Shown piece by piece: positions 36,461 through 45,141 of a stretch of DNA of 64,000 bases (within the stretch, counting starts at the first letter, position 1; the number at the start of each line of letters is the position of its first letter). Location of the stretch: positions 5,741,501-5,805,500 of the forward strand of contig NZ_CP062231.1 in assembly GCF_024707525.1 (NCBI RefSeq), in the 5' to 3' direction. The stretch is from Rhizobium sp. TH2 (GTDB lineage Bacteria > Pseudomonadota > Alphaproteobacteria > Rhizobiales > Rhizobiaceae). The position numbers and the translations under genes were made by a program. The notes beneath the pieces are model-generated. The model was not told where the DNA came from. It searched no databases and saw nothing but the letters and a program-made list of their open reading frames with translations.

Positions 36461-37543
36461 TTAAGGTGTCTGCGGGACGTTCCTGCGTCGAATGCGAATT
36501 TCGATCCGGCGTCGAGCCTCCACATTGCCGAGTTGGCCAGTCGTCAGGATGTCGCCCGGCAATATGAGCTGGGCGGCAGACATCGGCAGGATCGTTGCCT
36601 TCGCAAGCTTCGGATTGGTCTTCAAGATATTGGTTACCGCGATTGCGCGGGCAAGCCCGAGCCCTGCATTGTCGGCAGGCAGAACCTTGTCGATGGACTT
36701 CTTGCCATCGATCACGTCGATATAAGTTTCGTCGAGGTTCGATGACGCTCGCGCAAGCGGCTGCTCGTCCGTGTGGCCGATCACTTCGATGATATCAACT
36801 TGATATTTTTCGAGGTTGTCGGAAATCTCGTTCGAGATCATTCCCCGAAGCTTGTCTGCGAACTCGGGTGTCAATTCCGCGCTTCCAGATCGGAAGAAGT
36901 TCTTGTTGGCCTCGCTCAGATTGATAATCGGCGGCCACTCGTGGGGCTTGCTGGCGGCGAGTTGGTCCCTGGCGCTCTCCAATTCCAATCGGGCGTTGCC
37001 GAGTTCGGCCTGGGCCAATGCGAGCGTCTCGATCAGTTCTGCCAGGTCTTTTTCATCGGCTTTGAGCTTTTCGAGCCGGGCTTCAACTACCTTCGGGTCC
37101 TCATTCAGGAGATCGTTCTTTTCGAGGACTGTGAGGGTCGCCTGCAATTTTTCAAGCCGTTCCGGAGACAAGCCCTGTTCACGAAGCTTTTCGACGGTCT
37201 GTTTGGCCAAGTCCAGTTCCCGCCATTCATCTTCGAATTTCTTCTTTTCCGCTGGCGACAGGCTGACAGTGGCGAGTTGCAACATTTGGTTTTTGAGGAG
37301 TTTGTTTTGCGCAACCGCGTCGTTCTTCTCTTTCTCTAAGGTGGTGATTAGCGAGTTGGCTATGTGCAACTCATTGACTGCCGTATTGGCGCGATCCCGT
37401 TCAGCCTTGATGATCGCGGCCGCGACCAGCAGCAGGCAGAATACCAACAGCAGCATGGATTCTGCCATAGTCAGTCCAAGGATCAGCCCTCGGTTATATC
37501 CCTTGTGCTCAAGTCGGACGGCAGGCTCGGTTACTCGCGCCAC
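36461..37543 (-). CDS. MotB/OmpA-like membrane protein of the five-gene motor-like operon
   Basis: 360 residues from GTG 37543 (AAGGG upstream); a TTG at 37552 is the alternative. One N-terminal TM helix (about 22-46, GLTMAESMLLLVFCLLLVAA) carries Glu28 where MotB, ExbD and ZorB have their proton-accepting Asp. Then comes a long coiled coil (about 55-195, rich in KLREQGLSPERLEKL-type heptads) and a C-terminal OmpA-like peptidoglycan-binding domain (IGHTDEQPL, NVEARRRIEIRI). It overlaps the upstream MotA/ExbB-like gene by 13 bases, as expected for a stator pair. Confidence 0.8.
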   Translation of the reverse strand: MARVTEPAVRLEHKGYNRGLILGLTMAESMLLLVFCLLLVAAAIIKAERDRANTAVNELHIANSLITTLEKEKNDAVAQNKLLKNQMLQLATVSLSPAEKKKFEDEWRELDLAKQTVEKLREQGLSPERLEKLQATLTVLEKNDLLNEDPKVVEARLEKLKADEKDLAELIETLALAQAELGNARLELESARDQLAASKPHEWPPIINLSEANKNFFRSGSAELTPEFADKLRGMISNEISDNLEKYQVDIIEVIGHTDEQPLARASSNLDETYIDVIDGKKSIDKVLPADNAGLGLARAIAVTNILKTNPKLAKATILPMSAAQLILPGDILTTGQLGNVEARRRIEIRIRRRNVPQTP

Positions 37544-39021
37544 TTGAACCAACCCTTCTTGGGTTCGGTTTCACCGTTGCCTCCGCCTGGAGGTCCGATT
37601 GTCGCCACCTCCGGCAGGTGGTCGACCGTCTCGCCGTCGATAGTGGCGGGTTGTGATGTAATCGAGCCTGGGCCATCCGCAGCGTCGATGATGCGGTCAA
37701 GGAGAGTTGTCCTGCCGTCTGCAACTTCATTGAAGGCGAAATCAGACAACACCGGTTCGGGCAGCATTTCAGGTGCCGGACGTTTCAGCTCAGCGATATG
37801 ATTTGCGAGGTCGCCAACATTGCGGCCGACGTCATTGACGAGAAGATCGAGTCTCGTCACCGCATCATCCATGCTCGATACCGTCACTTCAATCGAAGCC
37901 AAGGTGCGCCCGATGTTCTCGCTCATCTGCGCAAGCGGCTCAGTCGAGGCCATGATGCGATCAGGGATCAGGCCAAGCGGCCTCAACTGTGTCTCAAGAT
38001 GGCCAGGAAGTCCCGCCAGTAGCTTCGTAGACGCTTCAAGGCGCTCCGGCAACAGGTTTAGCGGTTCCAGTACAGCGGTCAGTTTCTCGGTCTGGACGCG
38101 GTTGCTTTCGGCCGCTTCGGACAGTCTCTGTGACTGAACCGCTCCCAGTTCCTTGATGACGGTTAGCACCGGGCGCATTTCGAGTTTTATGACTTCGCTC
38201 GGCAACTGCATCTCATCGAGCTTGGTGCCAATAGCATCCACGCGCTCACCGAACTTCACAAGGATGCCGGAAAGCTTATCGGAAGCGGACTCAAGCTTTT
38301 CAGACGCGGTTTCGGCAAGGTAGGCAGTGGCCCGGGTGCGCTCTTCGAGAACCTTGTTCGTCGCATCAAGAATTGAAGCCATCTTCGTTGCGGCCTCTTG
38401 GATAGGCTTGACGGATTCTGTCGACAGCATTTCCAGCATTTTTAAGATTGCTTCACCGTTCTTTTCCGCCTGCTCGGCGATTTCGCCAAAGCCTTCAGAA
38501 AGCATCTGGTTGCTGGTGCGGCGATAAGTCGAGAATTCTCGTGCAGAGGAATCGAATTCGGCACGGACCTTTCGGGCCATATCAGAAAGCTCGGTTCGTG
38601 CTTGCCGCTCGATATCCAGCGGATCGCGACGCATCTGGTTGAAGAGAATGCGAAGCGTGATGCCAACGATTGTGGACGTGACCGCAATGCCGAAGTTCTG
38701 GACGATATCTTCAATCGAGACGTCCCCAGCGAACCGATAGAGCGAGACGCCAAGACTGGAGAGCGTGAACAGGAACCCCATGTAATAGAGGTTGTCGCCC
38801 GCCTGCTCGTTATGAAGCCGCAACCCCTGCGCCACGAATGCAATGGTGAAGTAGGTCAACATCAGAGCAATCGGCAACGCCGTGACGAAGACCGTGTCCC
38901 ACTCAAACAGCTTAGCCGTCCAGATGAACGCCATTCCACCAAATGTCAGGAGTGCGAAGACAACCAGCGGCCCCTTATTGCGGACGATGTCTCGAATGGT
39001 CTCACGGCTTGTTGCCGTCAT
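37531..39021 (-). CDS. MotA/ExbB-like channel protein with long coiled-coil tail
   Basis: 496 residues. Four TM segments at about 18-38, 44-66, 78-96 and 108-128; the last pair (YMGFLFTLSSLGVSLYRF and NFGIAVTSTIVGITLRILF) resembles the TolQ/ExbB/MotA proton-channel helices. A cytoplasmic coiled coil of about 280 residues follows, then a Pro-rich C-terminus. This is the overall design of ZorA in Zorya systems. Its ATG overlaps the preceding VWA-like gene's stop (ATGA), and the MotB-like gene overlaps its end. Partner and channel role inferred. Confidence 0.78.
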   Translation of the reverse strand: MTATSRETIRDIVRNKGPLVVFALLTFGGMAFIWTAKLFEWDTVFVTALPIALMLTYFTIAFVAQGLRLHNEQAGDNLYYMGFLFTLSSLGVSLYRFAGDVSIEDIVQNFGIAVTSTIVGITLRILFNQMRRDPLDIERQARTELSDMARKVRAEFDSSAREFSTYRRTSNQMLSEGFGEIAEQAEKNGEAILKMLEMLSTESVKPIQEAATKMASILDATNKVLEERTRATAYLAETASEKLESASDKLSGILVKFGERVDAIGTKLDEMQLPSEVIKLEMRPVLTVIKELGAVQSQRLSEAAESNRVQTEKLTAVLEPLNLLPERLEASTKLLAGLPGHLETQLRPLGLIPDRIMASTEPLAQMSENIGRTLASIEVTVSSMDDAVTRLDLLVNDVGRNVGDLANHIAELKRPAPEMLPEPVLSDFAFNEVADGRTTLLDRIIDAADGPGSITSQPATIDGETVDHLPEVATIGPPGGGNGETEPKKGWFKWRE

Positions 39022-39845
39022 TTAATGCCCTCCAGCCTGACGTAACCGCCCCAGCTTCCCTTGTTTGCGGTCACCCATTCACCCCAGAACTCACCGATTT
39101 CTCTTGTGGTGAACTTCAGACCTGGCCGCTGGAACACTAGCATCCGAACCGTCACCCCTGCCAGCGAGGTACGATATTCGTCCCTTGCCGGGCTCTTGAG
39201 GAATTTCTCGTAATCGGGACCGGTGGCATACATCGAGAAACTCTTGGTGTACTCGATCATGTCGGACGCGATCACAAGCCGCTTGAGAATGTTTTTGTGG
39301 GCCGGGTTGCCAAAGACGTCGAGATTGATCTTCTGGATGCCCGCCATGATCGGCGACTGTTTGCCTTCAACCCCCTGATCCATGCTGTCCGCAAGGTCCT
39401 TGAGTGGCTTTTCGAAGCCCTCTTCCCAACGTTTCTGCATGAGCCTTGGATTGCTGGTCCAGATATCCGCATCCTCACCGCTGCCGGGATTGCAGCCACT
39501 GAAAGTGAGTTTCAGTTCGCCCGTCACATCCGTCAGCGCATAGACCTGTATCAAGCCACCGACCGTTACCGTATTGACCGTGTCCTGAAAATTGTTCCTC
39601 AGATCGGTCGCTGTCGTCGGGGATATTGGATCAGTAACGTCGAGCAGGATTGCGGTGATCTCTTTCGGCCCGTCAACGGGGCAAAGGCTCGCCTTATCGA
39701 TAGCGACATGCGAACCACCCCGATAATACTTCAGATAGCCGTACCCACCAAGAATGGCGACTGAAGCCAGACCGAGCGCGACTGTACCGAATATCAGTCC
39801 AAAATTGCTTTCGGCTTTACGCCGTCTGCGCTTGGGTCTGGCCAT
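39018..39845 (-). CDS. Membrane-anchored VWA-like protein
   Basis: 275 residues from the ATG at 39845 (MARPKRRRRK). A basic start, one TM segment (about 16-38) and an extracytoplasmic domain beginning CPVDGPKEITAILLDVTDPIS, in which D69-V-T-D-P-I-S75 is a degenerate MIDAS-like DxSxS. The remaining strands and helices (VASDMIEYTKSFSMY, VRMLVFQRPG) fit a von Willebrand A-like fold. Within the operon it lies between the four-TM protein (29-base overlap) and the MotA-like protein. Function unknown. Confidence 0.6.
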   Translation of the reverse strand: MARPKRRRRKAESNFGLIFGTVALGLASVAILGGYGYLKYYRGGSHVAIDKASLCPVDGPKEITAILLDVTDPISPTTATDLRNNFQDTVNTVTVGGLIQVYALTDVTGELKLTFSGCNPGSGEDADIWTSNPRLMQKRWEEGFEKPLKDLADSMDQGVEGKQSPIMAGIQKINLDVFGNPAHKNILKRLVIASDMIEYTKSFSMYATGPDYEKFLKSPARDEYRTSLAGVTVRMLVFQRPGLKFTTREIGEFWGEWVTANKGSWGGYVRLEGIK

Positions 39846-41277
39846 TCGTGCCCTCCGGGAAAAGATTGTCCAACTGGTGATAGCGCTCGATGGCAAGCTC
39901 GAATTCTGCGCGGATTTGCTTGATCTGCTCGGTCAACTCATTCTGAGCGACGTCGATTTTTTTGCTGAGTTCCGCGTCGTTCCACTCGTCTGGCAGGCCT
40001 TTCAACGGAGCAATACGATCCATTTTGTAGGGGGTACTGAAGGTCCTTGGCTCTTCCTCTGTTCGGGCTGCCCGGTTTGCGTCTCGATAGATCGTGAGTA
40101 GGGCGTTAAGCGCCCTCTCAAGCTGATTCTGGTGTTCCTTGAACAGATCGACGCAAAGAGCCCGATGATGAATGATAGCGCGGCCTTCTGCCCGGCGCTC
40201 GTTCAGGTCCCGGATAATCTCCTCGACCTTCTCGTTGTGGTCATCCCTGACATCGCGAAGCTCGTTGATCAAATCGGATCGCCGGGTAACATAGAGTGAT
40301 CGTCTCCTGTCGAGCCGAGACTGTACGCCCGAATAACCAGGATAGGGATCGGTCAGTAAGCAGCCGTCAATGAAAGCGATGAGCGATGCGATCAAACCCA
40401 TACCGAATAGCGTCCAGGAACTGAGGTCTTTCAAGCCGACCGGGTTTGCCCAGAGTGCCGCCAGTGCCGCCTGGCTGGCTCCCTCAACGACAACGGCAGA
40501 AACCTCGCGGTAGTGGGCTAGCGCCAGATTGGAAAATACCGCGATCCCAATGTAGGTCAGGAGGCCGATCAAGCCCAGGAACTTAAGGAAGTAGTTCCGG
40601 TGCAGGAGCCAGCGGACGCACCAGAATGCGAGCAACAGCGCAGACCCGATATTGATGACTGCAAAGGTGACCGCTTCCGTAACACCACCAAGGATACCCT
40701 GTTCGCTGCCCTTGGCCAGGAAGCTGCCGTTCAGCACCGTCTCCAGCAACAGCAGGAAGACGATCAGCGAAACTTTGAAACCTGTATGGGCACCGCTGCT
40801 GACCTTTGCCGCGCGTTCCAGTTTATGGCGCTTCTTGAAGGCGTCCATCTCATCTTCGGCCTCGGTGAGATCGCGACGCAGTCCGTGCAACTGATCGACG
40901 CCTTCGGAGGCTGCAGCCTTGAATTCGGAAAATGTGGAAGCATTGACCTGACGGATCATCGAAAACTGTCCTTCGAAGTCGAGGCTTCTGATCCGGTCGG
41001 AAAAGAGGTTGAATTGATCGACCAGGGTCTGGTAGCTCGTCTTCTTCTCATCTTCCACTTGGGAGACGATACGCTGCTCTACTTCGTCAAGGCCGCGAGC
41101 CGCCTTGGTGGGCCGGTTCTCTGTGCCGTTTTTCACACCATGCGCTTGCAGCTCAAGTGTCTTGGCTGTTTGCTGTACGTTGAAGCTTGGAAAAATATCG
41201 GTCGAAGCACGGAAATCGTGGCTTGCTTCGCGAACCGTTTGCCAAAGGTCGTTAAGTGCCTGAAAACGTTTTGCCAT
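39817..41277 (-). CDS. Four-TM coiled-coil membrane protein
   Basis: 486 residues. A cytoplasmic N-terminal helical region (1-160, DEVEQRIVSQVEDEKK… and DLTEAEDEMDAFKKRHKLER), then TM segments at about 167-188, 201-224, 230-256 and 287-308, and a charged C-terminal helical domain (330-480, SDLINELRDVRDDHNEK…). No catalytic motif is visible and no family name is recognised. The layout suggests a scaffold or sensor in the inner membrane working with the VWA-like and MotA/MotB-like proteins encoded directly after it. Confidence 0.7.
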   Translation of the reverse strand: MAKRFQALNDLWQTVREASHDFRASTDIFPSFNVQQTAKTLELQAHGVKNGTENRPTKAARGLDEVEQRIVSQVEDEKKTSYQTLVDQFNLFSDRIRSLDFEGQFSMIRQVNASTFSEFKAAASEGVDQLHGLRRDLTEAEDEMDAFKKRHKLERAAKVSSGAHTGFKVSLIVFLLLLETVLNGSFLAKGSEQGILGGVTEAVTFAVINIGSALLLAFWCVRWLLHRNYFLKFLGLIGLLTYIGIAVFSNLALAHYREVSAVVVEGASQAALAALWANPVGLKDLSSWTLFGMGLIASLIAFIDGCLLTDPYPGYSGVQSRLDRRRSLYVTRRSDLINELRDVRDDHNEKVEEIIRDLNERRAEGRAIIHHRALCVDLFKEHQNQLERALNALLTIYRDANRAARTEEEPRTFSTPYKMDRIAPLKGLPDEWNDAELSKKIDVAQNELTEQIKQIRAEFELAIERYHQLDNLFPEGTNGQTQAQTA

Positions 41278-41341
41278 TTGTTTTTTTATAACCGCCTAAG
41301 CTTGTATATGTTGTCGCCCAATTCATTTTCCGTCCGATGGC

Positions 41342-42754
41342 TCAATGTTTCGTAGATGCTGAAAGGGTCAACGATCCATCGGCGAGCCATGTCTTTCCAA
41401 TCTCCGTCGCTCTCTCTTTGAGTTCGCTGAAACTCCCAAATTCAGCGCCACAGTCTGAGCATGAAACCCCTCCGTGGTCAGCGCGATCATCGGGGACGCT
41501 TATGACATAGCTCCCGCAGGCAGCGCAGTGAAACTCGAAATCAAAGTGAATCTGGCTTGTGCCGTCGACCTGGCTGGCTTTGGTCGGCTTGATCGCAAGC
41601 TTAGAAATGTCGGGCGACATGCGGTCGTCCGAGTTCGAAAGAGCTTTTTTGTAGGAAGCGAAAGCTTCAGCGAATTCTCTCGCAGGCAGCGCATTTGAGA
41701 ACTGGTATTCTTCCCGGATACCTGTCTGACTCGTAAGAACAAGCTGGCCGTACTGGCAAACCGGAATTTCGTAATTGTCGTTGAAGCGTTTGTCTGGTGA
41801 ACCATCCTTATTCACCTTTGCCCAGGTCTTACGGATGACATGGGCGTCGCTCGGTACCACCTCGTCCTCGACGAAGTTCACGACGTCAAATTCGACAATG
41901 ACATCACGGAGATCAACAAGAGCAAGTGCACCATCGGCCCGTTCAAGCACGGCGACACCCGGCAGAATCTTGATGTCTTCGCCATTCTTGTTTTCAAAGA
42001 CGAGCGTGTTCGTGTCAGTTTTGATATAGGCGCTCTTGTCCATCAACAATCGCGCTGGCTTGCGATCTAAACTTCGAGTCGCGATAGACCTCGCCTTGAC
42101 CCGATCTACCTGTGCTTCAGCGGTTATGTCCCAAACCTTCGACACATTTCGCAAAGCCGAAAACTTTCGGACGACATCTCCGTAAACCCGCTTGGCCTCG
42201 TCAGAAGCTTGGAACGAAAGCTCTACAGTGCTGCTTCGTTTCCAATCCATCAGTTCTGCGACTTCTTCGTCTAGCGCTGGTAGGTTCTCCAGCAGCCCTC
42301 GTATCCTCGCTTTATAAAAAAATCGAAAAATGCTTCGAGATCGCCGGTCCAACTCGCGTTCGGCATTACCCTTGGCAGCTATCGCGTCCTGAAGCTTTCG
42401 TTGGATCTGTGTTGCCTGGTCTCTTGCTTGCATCAATGTTCGTTGAACGTCGACCAGCGAAGCACTTGTCAAATTCTCAATTGCAGCTGACGCAATCGCC
42501 TGCGGCCGCGAAATGGCGGGTCTCGACGCATCACCTGGATGATTTGGAACAGGGGGCGGTTCCGGGGTAGAATACGGCGTATAATTAGAAACGGACAATC
42601 CCGAACCCGGAATTCCAATCGTTGAACGGATACCCGTTTTGCCGAAGTTTAGCGTTGCGCCCTGCGCTCCAACTGAAGCACTCAATCCCGAACGACTGAC
42701 GTTAATGCGAAACCCCGGAAATACTTTGAAACTGTGCCGAAACTGCAGCGACAT
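41342..42754 (-). CDS. DUF4236-containing protein with C-terminal zinc-ribbon-like motif
   Basis: 470 residues, ATG at 42754 with the strong ribosome site GGGGAGAAG. The N-terminus is a clear DUF4236 domain (MSLQFRHSFKVFPGFRINVS, then GLSASVGAQGATLNFGKTGI). A basic coiled coil (MQARDQATQIQRKLQDAI) and a globular middle follow. Near the C-terminus two CxxC pairs (CAACG and CSDCG) form a zinc-ribbon-like knuckle. It is the first gene of the operon; 64 bases separate it from the four-TM gene. Confidence 0.72.
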   Translation of the reverse strand: MSLQFRHSFKVFPGFRINVSRSGLSASVGAQGATLNFGKTGIRSTIGIPGSGLSVSNYTPYSTPEPPPVPNHPGDASRPAISRPQAIASAAIENLTSASLVDVQRTLMQARDQATQIQRKLQDAIAAKGNAERELDRRSRSIFRFFYKARIRGLLENLPALDEEVAELMDWKRSSTVELSFQASDEAKRVYGDVVRKFSALRNVSKVWDITAEAQVDRVKARSIATRSLDRKPARLLMDKSAYIKTDTNTLVFENKNGEDIKILPGVAVLERADGALALVDLRDVIVEFDVVNFVEDEVVPSDAHVIRKTWAKVNKDGSPDKRFNDNYEIPVCQYGQLVLTSQTGIREEYQFSNALPAREFAEAFASYKKALSNSDDRMSPDISKLAIKPTKASQVDGTSQIHFDFEFHCAACGSYVISVPDDRADHGGVSCSDCGAEFGSFSELKERATEIGKTWLADGSLTLSASTKH

Positions 42755-42823
42755 GTCTTCTCCCCCATTTGGAAGAGTTAGTCACAAAATCATTGCAACA
42801 TCAATGAACACAGCTGCTTACTG

Positions 42824-43027
42824 ATGGCTGGCTTTGCAATCGAATTCACAACCGCACAAAGGAAGGGTAAGCGAACCATTCGTGTGAGCCAGGCGTACTT
42901 GAACCAGTTCGAAGCTGTGGCCCAGGAACGGGTAAGAAAAGCAGGTTATCGACTAGCGCACCTGCTAAATGTCGCTCTGGATCCCGCCTACAATGAGCCT
43001 ATCCAGAATTTGGAGCAGAAGCGCTGA
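42824..43027 (+). pseudogene. C-terminal fragment resembling S1/P1 nuclease
   Basis: 67 residues whose second half (YLNQFEAVAQERVRKAGYRLAHLLNVALDP) resembles the C-terminal helix of S1/P1-type nucleases (…AGxRLAxLLN…). The zinc-binding N-terminal part of such enzymes is missing. It may be a decayed remnant left by rearrangement, or a small unrelated gene; there is no ribosome site of note. Confidence 0.35.
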
Positions 43028-43110
43028 TAAGTGCCTATCGCCCAAATCGAAGATGCGTACAGGAGATTGTCGTCAGCCATCGAGCGCCCTCGCTTTTCGA
43101 TTGATTTCTT

Positions 43111-43206
43111 GCCCATAACAAATGGTCCTGCAGCATCTGTACAGACGATCGCCTCTGATCGCCAATCGTATGCTTATCAGTTTCGGACCAACCTGCGGTG
43201 CAGACG
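43111..43206 (-). pseudogene. Diverged fragment of the PLD-like gene
   Basis: This stretch aligns in the same orientation with 45502-45619, inside the C-terminal part of the PLD-like gene at 45142-47580. Shared blocks: GCCCATAACAAA, CTGTACAGACGATCGCC and CGGACCAACCTGCGG, with about 23 bases missing here. It is best read as the relic of a second copy of that gene on the minus strand, not as the plus-strand frame of 67 codons that covers it. Confidence 0.55.
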
Positions 43207-43230
43207 CGCTGCGGTGAACGGTTTAAATAG

Positions 43231-43815
43231 ATGAAGTTTGCGAGGTGGGGGGATATGCTTAGCGACTACAGCCGGGGCCTGATAATGGACAGACTGGGAT
43301 CAGCGGTAGATAGCATAGTTCGCGACCTCTATTCTGACCCGATGTTAGGACATCGAGTAACGCAAGAAGCCGACATTACATCCAGACTTGGGCAGCGCTT
43401 AGAGGACAAGCTCGATAACACGGAAGTTGGGGGACCGGGTGTATTTGACAAGTCAATATTCGTGCAAGCGAAACTAGACACAAATATAAAACGCAAGGAC
43501 TTAATCGACGCCTGTGACCGAATGGAGAGTTACGCTGGATCGCAAGGCTCACACGTTTGGGTGTATACTGCTCAGGGCGTGAAAGTCATTTCCTCGCAAG
43601 AGGTTAGGAAGATGCGAGGCAACAAACTTGACAACCTTGTCGTGAGGTCTGCCAGTGGATTCACGGGCCGAATCTTGGATTGCCATGCGGGAAGCCAGAA
43701 ATGGGGTGTGCCGCCTTACGTCGACCGGCGCCGAGTGATCCAGGACAGACTCAGAGAGGAGCATGCCGAAAATGCGATCGACATTAATATAATGAAGAAG
43801 TCGAAAGCTCGATAA
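43231..43815 (+). CDS. Hypothetical protein with PD-(D/E)XK-like QxK motif
   Basis: 194 residues. FDKSIFVQAKLDTN (73-85) has the Asp…Gln-x-Lys pattern of Mrr-like PD-(D/E)XK nucleases, preceded by an acidic helix (RLGQRLEDKLDN) and followed by DACDRMESYAGSQGSHVWVYT, a helix-strand unit like the one after QxK in that fold. No DNA-binding wing is evident. The start is ATG 43231 or ATG 43255. Family not recognised; nuclease role is a hypothesis. Confidence 0.5.
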   Translation: MKFARWGDMLSDYSRGLIMDRLGSAVDSIVRDLYSDPMLGHRVTQEADITSRLGQRLEDKLDNTEVGGPGVFDKSIFVQAKLDTNIKRKDLIDACDRMESYAGSQGSHVWVYTAQGVKVISSQEVRKMRGNKLDNLVVRSASGFTGRILDCHAGSQKWGVPPYVDRRRVIQDRLREEHAENAIDINIMKKSKAR

Positions 43816-43994
43816 ACCCAGGTACATGTGTCGAGGACAGCCAGACAGATTTCGGTCCCGACAATGACCAATCTCCGAGATTTCCAATTGCAAAATGACC
43901 ACGGCGAATCCGTGCGACATGATATGGAAAATGGATGCGCAATTGCGCCATCGCTCGCTGAGACATTAATTAACGCTTGGGCTTCGGAGGACAG

Positions 43995-44321
43995 ATGAAG
44001 ATTTCACTTTTTGCGGGTTTCGCTTTGACAATGATCTCGAGCGTCAGCTACGCAGATGAATGGCGGAGCCAGGCAATAGAGCAAATCAAAACTGCGAAGG
44101 TCGTCATCGACGCAACGTTCACCCAACCTAGTAGCTTGTGGGTGTCAGTGCACGACGATGGGACGCGACGAGACGGTTTGGCAGAGAGCTTTTGCGTCGA
44201 TCTGTTTTCAGCCGGGATGCCGGTTGGTTCGTCCGTTATCATCACCGTTTGGGATGCTGCGGCCATGGCAAGAGAAGATTTGGTAGAGCTCGGAAAGTAC
44301 CAGTGTGAGAGGACGGGTTGA
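43995..44321 (+). CDS. Small exported protein, unknown function
   Basis: 108 residues from the ATG at 43995 (GAGGACAG upstream). A clear signal peptide (MKISLFAGFALTMISSVSYA) and a mature part of about 88 residues with two cysteines. No family recognised. It lies alone between the QxK protein and copy 2 of the three-copy repeat. Confidence 0.6.
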   Translation: MKISLFAGFALTMISSVSYADEWRSQAIEQIKTAKVVIDATFTQPSSLWVSVHDDGTRRDGLAESFCVDLFSAGMPVGSSVIITVWDAAAMAREDLVELGKYQCERTG

Positions 44322-44377
44322 TCCTTGCCAACGCCCGGGCGCCTGGTGTCGCCACGCGTTATGTGAGCCCCAACTGT

Positions 44378-44460
44378 CAGATGTTGTAGAGGATTGAACA
44401 TCGCATCGCATGTCTTAGGAGCACATTTCTTGTCAGCGGCCTAATTTACAAAGTGATCTG
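44378..44460. repeat. Three-copy intergenic repeat, copy 2
   Basis: The core CAGATGTTGTAGAGGATT at 44378-44395 is identical to copy 1. Downstream, GCATGTCTT and AAGTGATCTG are shared with copy 3, at different spacing. It lies in the 235-base spacer between two exported-protein genes, which otherwise holds nothing I can name. Confidence 0.5.
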
Positions 44461-44556
44461 CCTTTCTGAATATGTGGCCAGGAAAAGGCCCTGCTTGACG
44501 CTGACCCATCTTGGTTGCAATGTCCGTAAATAAAAAAACAAGGCCGGGGAGAGAGC

Positions 44557-45057
44557 ATGTATCGGACTATTTGCCTTGCGGTTGGGTTGATCGCTGTGTC
44601 TGCAACAGCTCATGCCCAGGAGTGGATGACTACCCTCAAAGAGGATGTCTTTACCGGTAAAAATGATGCGACTTTGATCGGTGGTTTCGATCGACAGCTA
44701 TCTGTCTACGCGACTTGCCAAGCCGGTCAGCAGATTGAATTTTCCGTTATTATGAAAGACGCGTCACCCCAAAATTTTGCCGGCATTCCGGGGACGTTGG
44801 TAGTCAAGGTTGATGGTGCCGAACCTCATCGCTTTGATGCCACTGGGTATCAGCACAATCAAAGCTATGGGGGCTTCAAGATCGATTCCGCTTCGCCGGG
44901 AATTCTGGATACATTGATGGAAATCGGCGGCGCTCGGAAGAAGGTCCTGGTTGGGCTGCAAATAGCGGCTGTAGATGTTAAGACGACTGAGGAATTGCGA
45001 GTGGCCGGCTCGGGGAAGGCAGTGAGCCTCCTCCTCAAAAACTGCGAGATAAAATGA
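44557..45057 (+). CDS. Exported protein, unknown function
   Basis: 166 residues. Signal peptide (MYRTICLAVGLIAVSATAHA) and a mature domain rich in beta-strands (SVYATCQAGQQIEFSVIMKD, GTLVVKVDG, GKAVSLLLKNCEIK) with two cysteines that could pair. GGGGAGAGAGC precedes the ATG. It resembles rhizobial periplasmic proteins of unknown role. It converges on the PLD-like operon. Confidence 0.7.
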   Translation: MYRTICLAVGLIAVSATAHAQEWMTTLKEDVFTGKNDATLIGGFDRQLSVYATCQAGQQIEFSVIMKDASPQNFAGIPGTLVVKVDGAEPHRFDATGYQHNQSYGGFKIDSASPGILDTLMEIGGARKKVLVGLQIAAVDVKTTEELRVAGSGKAVSLLLKNCEIK

Positions 45058-45141
45058 CGAGAGCAGGCAGGCAGGTTTGCTCTATTTAGGATAGATCGAT
45101 CAGGAAGCAGTGATGTTCTCGTAGGGCGCAGACTACTCAAT

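Noticed and set aside
36461..42754. A bona fide Zorya system
   Set aside because: The ZorA/B-like pair is present but no ZorC, ZorD or ZorE homologue is encoded in the operon or next to it.
43031..43234. Plus-strand 67-codon gene
   Set aside because: The DNA matches the minus-coding PLD-like gene, so it is better explained as a relic of that gene.
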